A stretch of 64,000 nt of DNA from an uncultured Clostridia bacterium. Its GTDB lineage: Bacteria > Bacillota > Clostridia > Christensenellales > Aristaeellaceae. This document shows, in pieces, positions 57,865-64,000 of the stretch. Within the stretch, counting starts at the first letter, position 1. Every line of letters begins with the position of its first letter. Below the pieces are notes generated by a model. It made no database searches and was not told the origin of the DNA. It saw nothing but the letters and a program-made list of their open reading frames with translations. A program made the position numbers and the translations under genes. Location: NCBI GenBank assembly GCA_946408995.1, contig CAMJUL010000009.1:1-64000 (forward strand), in the 5' to 3' direction.

Positions 57865-58722
57865 TCAGCCTGCCGGGGATTGCTGTAGGTATCCCTGTTC
57901 CACGAAGAGGCGCGCCTCCCGAGCGTTCTCCGGCTTTGTGTTCTCCAGGGTCATTGGAATACAGGGTTTCCGTTCCGCAGCGAAACGAAGAATCCCCGAA
58001 AAATCCATCTGCCCCTGGCCGGCCGCCACGCTTTCCATTTTTCCGTCCTCAAGAACGATATAATCCTTGATATGAATGATATCGATTTCCGGGCAGAGAA
58101 GCTCCATCGCCTCTGAAAGGACTTCGTCCCTGCGGGACAGGTTGTCCGGATGCAGGAGATTGACCGGATCAAAGATAATCCGGAGATTGGGGGACGCGAC
58201 CGCGTCCAGCACCCTGCGCGCGCGAGCAGGCGTCGATACGATATGCGTGTATACCGGTTCGATGGCCAGAAACGCGCCAACCTTTTCTGCGGCTTTCACC
58301 ACCGGGGTCACCCTGCGGATGAACAATTCCAGGGCCTCCTCACTGTGGGAAACGGCCGGGTCATACCTGTATTCCTTGTTTGGATTGCCGGTTTCCGTGC
58401 CGACCACACAGGCGCCCAGCATGGAGGCGACCCGCAGATGCGCCGTGTATTTGAGAAGGGTGTTCTTGTACTCGGTTTCATCCGGCGTGCACAGGTTCAG
58501 ATAACACCCGAGAACCGCAACGCTCAGCGGTGACACTGCTTTGCGTACGTATTCAGCCAATCCGGGCGTAAACACTTCAGGCTGCATGAACTCCTTCCCC
58601 ATGGTCTTGCTCAGGGCAAGATGCACACAAGTAAACCCTTGCTCCGCCGCAAAACCGGCCCTTTCTGAGAGGGTGCCCGGACGGCTGTCATGAAGCCGAA
58701 GACCGATATTCGCGCTCAGCAT
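57865..58722 (-). CDS. Sugar phosphate isomerase/epimerase (AP-endonuclease-2-like TIM barrel)
   Basis: GTETGNPN, AIEPVYTHIVSTPARARRVLDAVASPNLRIIFDPVNLL, EIDIIHIKDYIV. Confidence 0.85.
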   Translation of the reverse strand: MLSANIGLRLHDSRPGTLSERAGFAAEQGFTCVHLALSKTMGKEFMQPEVFTPGLAEYVRKAVSPLSVAVLGCYLNLCTPDETEYKNTLLKYTAHLRVASMLGACVVGTETGNPNKEYRYDPAVSHSEEALELFIRRVTPVVKAAEKVGAFLAIEPVYTHIVSTPARARRVLDAVASPNLRIIFDPVNLLHPDNLSRRDEVLSEAMELLCPEIDIIHIKDYIVLEDGKMESVAAGQGQMDFSGILRFAAERKPCIPMTLENTKPENAREARLFVEQGYLQQSPAG

Positions 58723-58740
58723 GCCCTTCCCGCCCTTCTG

Positions 58741-59538
58741 TTACGGCTGCTTGCCGATGTAGGCCAAAATGCCTCCATCCACATACAGGATATGACCGTT
58801 CACGAAATTGGACGCGTCCGAAGCCAGGAACACCGCGGGGCCCTGCAGATCCTCCGTGGAACCCCAGCGCCCGGCCGGCGTCTTGGATACGATGAACTGA
58901 TCGAAGGGATGGCGGCTTCCGTCCGCCTGGCGTTCCCTGAGGGGTGCCGTCTGAGGCGTCGCAATATAGCCGGGGCCGATGCCGTTGCACTGGATGTTGG
59001 CGCCGCCGTACTCGGAGCAGATATTCCTGGTCAGCATCTTCAGACCGCCCTTGGCCGCGGCGTAGGCGCTGACGGTCTCACGGCCCAGTTCACTCATCAT
59101 TGAGCAGATGTTGATGATTTTTCCGTGCCCTTTGGCGATCATATCCGGGATCACCGCTTTGGATACGATAAAGGGGGCGTTCAGATCCACATCGATGACT
59201 TTACGGAAATCCGCGGCGCTCATCTCGATCATGGGGATCCTGCGGATAATGCCCGCGTTATTCACAAGGATGTCGATAACGCCGACTTCTTCCTTGATCT
59301 TCTTCACGGTCGCGACAACGGCGTCCTCGTTGGTCACATCACAAACATACCCATGGGCCTTGATGCCTTTTTCCTCATAGGCCTTGATGCCCTTGGCGAC
59401 AAGTTCTTCATTGATGTCATTGAAAACAATGGTCGCTCCGGCAACGTGATAAGCTTCCGCGATCGCAAATCCAATTCCATAGGAAGCACCGGTAATCCAG
59501 GCTACTTTTCCTTCCAGGCTGAAATTCTTCATGTTCAT
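58741..59538 (-). CDS. SDR-family oxidoreductase, gluconate 5-dehydrogenase / KduD-like
   Basis: GKVAWITGASYGIGFAIAEAY, LVNNAGIIRR, SAYAAAKGGLKMLTRN; adjacent to kduI. Confidence 0.88.
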   Translation of the reverse strand: MNMKNFSLEGKVAWITGASYGIGFAIAEAYHVAGATIVFNDINEELVAKGIKAYEEKGIKAHGYVCDVTNEDAVVATVKKIKEEVGVIDILVNNAGIIRRIPMIEMSAADFRKVIDVDLNAPFIVSKAVIPDMIAKGHGKIINICSMMSELGRETVSAYAAAKGGLKMLTRNICSEYGGANIQCNGIGPGYIATPQTAPLRERQADGSRHPFDQFIVSKTPAGRWGSTEDLQGPAVFLASDASNFVNGHILYVDGGILAYIGKQP

Positions 59539-59600
59539 GGGATATGACTCCTTTCTGTTTCGTCCGTTGATCCTGATAGCGTTTGGATGCTTGGGGTAGC

Positions 59601-60443
59601 TTATCGCAATTCCGTCGTCGGAATAACGTCCATGTCATCAAAGGCCTGGTTTTCTCCTCCCATGGCCCAAATAAACGTATAGTTGCTGGTGCCTGCTCCC
59701 GCGTGGATGGACCAGGAGGGGGAGATCACCGCCTGCTCGTTCTGCATCACGATGTGCCGTGTCTGATTGCCTTCGCCCATCATGTGGAACACTACATTGT
59801 CCTTGGGCACCTCAAAGTAGAAATAGATCTCCATCCTGCGCTCATGCGTATGGGCCGGCATGGTGTTCCACACAGAACCGGATTCCAGCACGGTCATGCC
59901 CATGGAAAGCTGGCAGGTCTTGAGCACATCCGGGTGAATAAACTGGTTGATCACGCGCTTGTTGCTGGTTTCCGCAGCGCCGCAGGGCTTCTTGGCCGCG
60001 TCCGCAATGCGGATCAGCCTGGTCTCATAGCTCGTATGCGCGGGCGCGGATACCATATAGAATTTGGCAGGTGAGGCGGCGTCCACAGACTCAAAAAGGA
60101 CATCCTTCGCGCCCATGGTGATATACAGGCAGTCCCTGTAGCCCAGTTCATATACCTTTCCGTCCACGGAAACAAGGCCTTTCCCACCCACGTTGAACAT
60201 CCCCAGCTCGCGCCGTTCAAGGAAGAACTGCGTGCCGAAGTTGTGCCAGATGTCAATGCCCTTGTCCAGCGGTACCCGTTCCCCAACGGGCATGACCCCA
60301 AGGGTCACCATGCGGTCCACATGGCTGTAGACCGCCGTCACCTCGTCCGGCACAAAAAGGTTCTCAATCAAAAACTCACGGCGTGTTTCTTCAGTCGTAT
60401 ACCGTTTGAAATCACGCTGATTGCAGGAATAACGGATATCCAT
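59601..60443 (-). CDS. kduI: 5-dehydro-4-deoxy-D-glucuronate isomerase
   Basis: MDIRYSCNQRDFKRYTTEETRREFLIENLF; NTMPAHTHERRMEIYFYFEVP; HIVMQNEQAVISPSWSIHAGAGTSNYTFIWAMGGENQ. Confidence 0.95.
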   Translation of the reverse strand: MDIRYSCNQRDFKRYTTEETRREFLIENLFVPDEVTAVYSHVDRMVTLGVMPVGERVPLDKGIDIWHNFGTQFFLERRELGMFNVGGKGLVSVDGKVYELGYRDCLYITMGAKDVLFESVDAASPAKFYMVSAPAHTSYETRLIRIADAAKKPCGAAETSNKRVINQFIHPDVLKTCQLSMGMTVLESGSVWNTMPAHTHERRMEIYFYFEVPKDNVVFHMMGEGNQTRHIVMQNEQAVISPSWSIHAGAGTSNYTFIWAMGGENQAFDDMDVIPTTELR

Positions 60444-60478
60444 GTATGCCCTCCTTGAAATGTAGATCATCTTTTTTT

Positions 60479-60507
60479 ATTGTAATCCCGATTCATTCCC
60501 GTGTCAA
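60479..60507 (-). promoter_or_regulatory. Promoter of kduI
   Basis: Minus strand TTGACA-17 bp-TACAAT. Confidence 0.75.
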
Positions 60508-60561
60508 TCAAGCACACTATTTTTCTGCCTTTTATGCCTTTTTTGTCCCTTTCTTCTCCGG

Positions 60562-60590
60562 TTGACGAAAGGCTGGTTCTGTCGTAAAAT
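60562..60590 (+). promoter_or_regulatory. Promoter of uxaC
   Basis: TTGACG-17 bp-TAAAAT upstream of the uxaC start. Confidence 0.65.
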
Positions 60591-60618
60591 GAAAAAAAAC
60601 GATTGGAGGAGTCTGCCC

Positions 60619-62034
60619 ATGAAAGCTTTTCTGGATAAGGATTTCCTGCTGAATACCGATACAGCGAAAATCCTCTATCATGAAGCCGCCGCTTCCTGTC
60701 CCATTATCGATTACCACTGCCACATCAGCCCGAAGGAGATTTGGGAAAACATCCACTACGATTCCATCACCCAGGTCTGGCTGGGCGGAGACCATTACAA
60801 ATGGCGCCTGATGCGCTGCGCGGGCATTGACGAAAAATACATCACCGGCGACGCCTCCGCCCATGACAAGTTCATTACCTGGGCCAAGGTGCTGGGCAAG
60901 GCCATCGGCAACCCCCTTTACCACTGGAGCCATCTGGAGCTCCGCCGCTATTTCGGCTACGAGGGCATCCTGAATGAAAGCACCGCCGAAGAAGTCTGGA
61001 ACCTGTGCAACGAGCAGCTTCACCGGCCCGACTTTGGCGTCCGGGACCTGGTCACGCGCAGCAATGTGGAGACGATCTGCACCACCGACGACCCCATCGA
61101 TACCCTCGAATACCATGAAAAGCTCGAGAAGGACCCCACCTTCAAAACCACCGTTCTGCCTGCATGGCGTCCGGACAAGGCCATGAACCTTGAAAAGGAC
61201 ACCTGGAAGGACTATCTGTCCAAGCTCGAAAAGGCAAGCGGCATCCGGATCGACTCCTTCGCTTCCTTGAAACAGGCCCTCTCCAACCGCATGGATTACT
61301 TCGCCGCCCACCGTTGCTCCCTGAGCGACCACGGACTGGATTACGTCATGTACGCCCCCGCCACAGACGAAGAAGTCGAGCGGATCTTCTGCGAACGGTA
61401 TAACGGCGCGGTCCTTTCCGAAGGGGATATCGCCAAATTCAAGACTGCCTTTATGCTGTATGTGGCGCATCAGTACAAAACGCGCGGCTGGGTCATGCAG
61501 CTCCACTATGGCTGCCGCAGGGACAACAATCCCCCCATGTTCGACAAGCTCGGCCCCGATACCGGCTATGACTGCGTCAACAATACCGCCCCCAGCACGG
61601 AAACAGCCGCTTTCCTTGGCGCGCTGGAGAAGGACGGCGCCCTTCCCAAAACCATTCTTTACAGCCTGGACACCAACGACAACTCCGCCATCGACACCAT
61701 CTGCGGCTGTTTCCAGAGCTCCGAAGCCGTCAGCAAAGTGCAGCATGGTTCCGCCTGGTGGTTCAACGATCACTTTGACGGCATGATGCAGCAGCTGCGC
61801 AGCCTTGGCAACCTTGGCTATCTGGCCGGCTTTGTCGGCATGCTGACGGACAGCCGTTCCTTCCTGAGCTATCCCCGGCATGAATACTTCCGCCGCATCC
61901 TCTGCCGTCTCCTTGGCGAATGGGTCGCCGAGGGCATGTATCCGGAGGACCTGGATACCCTGAAGGAAATCGTCCGGGACATCAGCTACAGAAACGCGAA
62001 AGCCTACTTCAATTTTGCCTCCGACAACGTTTAA
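60619..62034 (+). CDS. uxaC: Glucuronate isomerase
   Basis: FLLNTDTAKILYHEAAASCPIIDYHCHISPKEI, DHYKWRLMRCAGI, MQLHYGCRRDNN, GMLTDSRSFLSYPRHEYFRRILC. Confidence 0.96.
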   Translation: MKAFLDKDFLLNTDTAKILYHEAAASCPIIDYHCHISPKEIWENIHYDSITQVWLGGDHYKWRLMRCAGIDEKYITGDASAHDKFITWAKVLGKAIGNPLYHWSHLELRRYFGYEGILNESTAEEVWNLCNEQLHRPDFGVRDLVTRSNVETICTTDDPIDTLEYHEKLEKDPTFKTTVLPAWRPDKAMNLEKDTWKDYLSKLEKASGIRIDSFASLKQALSNRMDYFAAHRCSLSDHGLDYVMYAPATDEEVERIFCERYNGAVLSEGDIAKFKTAFMLYVAHQYKTRGWVMQLHYGCRRDNNPPMFDKLGPDTGYDCVNNTAPSTETAAFLGALEKDGALPKTILYSLDTNDNSAIDTICGCFQSSEAVSKVQHGSAWWFNDHFDGMMQQLRSLGNLGYLAGFVGMLTDSRSFLSYPRHEYFRRILCRLLGEWVAEGMYPEDLDTLKEIVRDISYRNAKAYFNFASDNV

Positions 62035-62047
62035 GGTTTCCCATGCG

Positions 62048-62072
62048 CCGGGCCTTTCCTGGCCCGGTTTTT
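62048..62072 (+). terminator. uxaC terminator
   Basis: CCGGGCC-TTTCCT-GGCCCGG-TTTTT. Confidence 0.85.
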
Positions 62073-62080
62073 GATTTGAA

Positions 62081-62109
62081 AAAGGGGCTGTCCCTCAGGC
62101 AGCCCCTTT
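62081..62109. terminator. Hairpin between uxaC and the convergent UDG gene
   Basis: AAAGGGGCTG ... CAGCCCCTTT. Confidence 0.7.
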
Positions 62110-62701
62110 ATGATTCCCCTTTCGCCTCCCCGGCGTTTGCTTTGATCCCCAATTCCTCCATTTTGGAGAGCACTGCCTGAAGATCCTTCCAGGCGTCCTT
62201 TTTCTTTCCGGGATCTCTGAGGAGCGCCGCGGGATGATAGGTCGGCATAAACCAGAACCCTTTTCGCTCGACCCAGTTTCCCCGGTCTCTGGTAATACGG
62301 ATCCCGCTCCCAAGCACCGCCCTGCAGGCAGTAGCGCCAAGCAGCACAATGACCTTCGGACGGACCAGGAGAAACTGGGCGCGAAGATGCGGAACACATG
62401 CCTCCATTTCCTCCGGAAGCGGCGTTCTGTTCTGGGGCGGCCTGCACTTGACCACATTGCAGATATATACCTGGGAGCGGTCCATTCCCATGGCCTGGAT
62501 CATTTTGGTCAAAAGCTGCCCCGCAGCACCCACAAACGCCTCTCCCCGCATATCCTCATCCGCTCCCGGACCTTCCCCGATAAACATCAGGTCCGCGTCC
62601 CGGTTTCCCTGTCCGGGGACTTTGTGGGTGATCCCCTCCCACAAACCGCAAGCCCTGCAGGCTTCAATGCGTTCGGTCACTTCATCCCAGGAAAGCTTCA
62701 T
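62108..62701 (-). CDS. Family 4-type uracil-DNA glycosylase
   Basis: CRACGLWEG, GEGPGADEDMRGEAFVGAAGQLL, YICNVVKCRPPQNRTP...EACVPHL (Fe-S Cys), MPTYHPAALLR. Confidence 0.92.
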   Translation of the reverse strand: MKLSWDEVTERIEACRACGLWEGITHKVPGQGNRDADLMFIGEGPGADEDMRGEAFVGAAGQLLTKMIQAMGMDRSQVYICNVVKCRPPQNRTPLPEEMEACVPHLRAQFLLVRPKVIVLLGATACRAVLGSGIRITRDRGNWVERKGFWFMPTYHPAALLRDPGKKKDAWKDLQAVLSKMEELGIKANAGEAKGES

Positions 62702-62717
62702 GCCGAATCCCTCCGGA

Positions 62718-62933
62718 TCAGAATTTCAGGGAATGCTCCAGAAAAGTCGAGGAAATATCCGTCTTCAGCCAGTCCAGCAGGCTGATCAGAAGCGCGGAGA
62801 GGACGAGAATACATACGATTCCAAACAGCACGCCCAGCAGGTTCAGAACCCCTTCCGTCATCCGGCGGCGGTTTTGGCGGTCAACCTCCTCAAGCCGGTC
62901 ACGATAGGCAACGTCCTCCTCATCCCTGTACAT
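62718..62933 (-). CDS. Small single-TM protein (~71 aa)
   Basis: MYRDEEDVAYRDRLEEVDRQNRRRMTEGVLNLLGVLFGIVCILVLSALLISLLDWLKTDISSTFLEHSLKF behind a GGAGGTGAGG-type RBS. Confidence 0.6.
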   Translation of the reverse strand: MYRDEEDVAYRDRLEEVDRQNRRRMTEGVLNLLGVLFGIVCILVLSALLISLLDWLKTDISSTFLEHSLKF

Positions 62934-62999
62934 GCTTTCCTCACCTCCGGTGTTTCGCGTTCGGCCTGCGCCAGTCTGCAAATTGAGACCCTGTCCGAC

Positions 63000-63458
63000 C
63001 TAATCAAGGCCTGGGAATCCCTGGCACCTGAGGGCCTCATAAAGCACCAGCGCGGCAGAAACCGCCAGATTCAGCGACCGGATTCCCGGCGCCATGGGAA
63101 TGCGAATACATCTTTCCATTTCCTTTTGAACCAGTTCTTCCGGCAAGCCGCGGCTTTCGCATCCAAAGACAAGATACACGTCCGGTGGATAGGATACCTC
63201 CGTGTAGCCTCTTTGGGCCCTGCTGGTGGCAAAGAGCATATGCTCCGGATGTCTTGCCTCCAGGAATCCTTCATAAGCAGGAAAGACGCTTACGCTGGCT
63301 TTCCTGTAATAATCCATACCCGCTCTTCGCAGGTATTTGTCTTCCAGCGCAAACCCAATCTTCCCGCACAGGATCAATTCCGTACCCGTAGCGGCACAGG
63401 TCCGGGCAATGTTGCCGGTGTTTTGGGGGATCTCCGGCTCAAGCAGTACGATGTGCAT
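63000..63458 (-). CDS. trmL: tRNA (cytidine(34)-2'-O)-methyltransferase (TrmL-like SPOUT)
   Basis: MHIVLLEPEIPQNTGNIARTCAATG, LVFGCESRGLPEEL, RIPMAPGIRSLNLAVSAALVLYEALRC. Confidence 0.94.
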   Translation of the reverse strand: MHIVLLEPEIPQNTGNIARTCAATGTELILCGKIGFALEDKYLRRAGMDYYRKASVSVFPAYEGFLEARHPEHMLFATSRAQRGYTEVSYPPDVYLVFGCESRGLPEELVQKEMERCIRIPMAPGIRSLNLAVSAALVLYEALRCQGFPGLD

Positions 63459-64000
63459 CACAGTCCGGACGCCTCTCTGGCCTTTTTCCCGGCTGCTTTC
63501 ATCGCTTCTCTGACCCCAAGCAGCTGCAGGCTGCAAAGGCTCTCTGTCAGCTTTTGCTCCAGCCCCTCGACCTCTCTCAGATCCCTGTCCCAGATCTCCA
63601 CATCCGCAAGCGCCGCGTACGCCAGGCTTTCATAGGACATGTCGCAGGACAGGGTGGAGAACTCCTTGAGGATTCCGCGCCTGTCAAAGGACAGGGCGAC
63701 CTCCTCCCCGTCGCCGCGAAGAAGCGTATACTGCCCTTCGGCGTTCTTTCGGACACCGGCAAAAAGCATCAGCAGACATGCAAAACCAAACGTCAGGCCA
63801 TTCGGGAGATATCCGTTGTCATCCATATAACGGCTCATGAGGGCCAAGGTTTCCGGCAAATGGGCAAAAACGGCTTCAAAGGCCTCCTTCAGCGGCATTC
63901 CGCCTGCTGCGTTTTCCAGGGCAGCGCATACGCCGCCTGCGGCTTCCTCTGCCTCGCTCCTCTCCCGGTGAGACGCCGGCATGATCTCATACAGCAGCGT
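63458..64000 (-). CDS. C-terminal part of a mannitol-dehydrogenase-family / tagaturonate reductase-like protein, truncated by window edge
   Basis: Frame stays open to the window end (TLLYEIMPASHRER...); RYMDDNGYLPNGLTFGFACLLMLFAG resembles the C-terminus of UxaB-type reductases. Confidence 0.45.
   Translation of the reverse strand, partial: TLLYEIMPASHRERSEAEEAAGGVCAALENAAGGMPLKEAFEAVFAHLPETLALMSRYMDDNGYLPNGLTFGFACLLMLFAGVRKNAEGQYTLLRGDGEEVALSFDRRGILKEFSTLSCDMSYESLAYAALADVEIWDRDLREVEGLEQKLTESLCSLQLLGVREAMKAAGKKAREASGL

Noticed and set aside
60532-61881. Minus-strand 449 aa ORF over uxaC
   Set aside because: Shadow of uxaC; no RBS or family motif.

Overview
The window is about 64 kb of a high-GC Firmicutes/Clostridia-like chromosome, judging from hprK, greA, rho-independent terminators, AGGAGG ribosome-binding sites, and lysine/DAP and uronate genes. 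It is densely coding with short intergenic gaps. Housekeeping genes recognised: fhs, hprK, a ROK glucokinase, asnS, tlyA-rluD-lspA, asd-dapA-dapB-greA-lysS, a PhoP/PhoR-type two-component system, hslO, a MATE transporter, argS-dapF-purA, a kduI/kduD-like/uxaC uronate block, a family-4 UDG and trmL. Accessory or less ordinary content: (i) a stand-alone ZorA/ZorB-like ion-driven motor pair without ZorC/D/E; (ii) a LysRS fused to a C-terminal EMAPII/Trbp111-like tRNA-binding domain; (iii) an A-PCP-C NRPS-like gene broken by a frameshift and a nonsense codon, next to an integrase remnant at a tRNA-Arg(CCG) gene; (iv) a wall/surface cluster with a ~1.6 kaa protein (8 MucBP-like repeats, 5 SH3-like modules, TM, long charged tail), a CHAP+PG-binding protein and a multi-PG-binding L,D-transpeptidase; (v) a compact hslO operon carrying three uncharacterised TPR / HEAT-like / zinc-ribbon-TM-TPR-CHB_HEX_C genes. 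No CRISPR array, rRNA or intact IS element was seen. All family calls are by eye from motifs; no database search was run.
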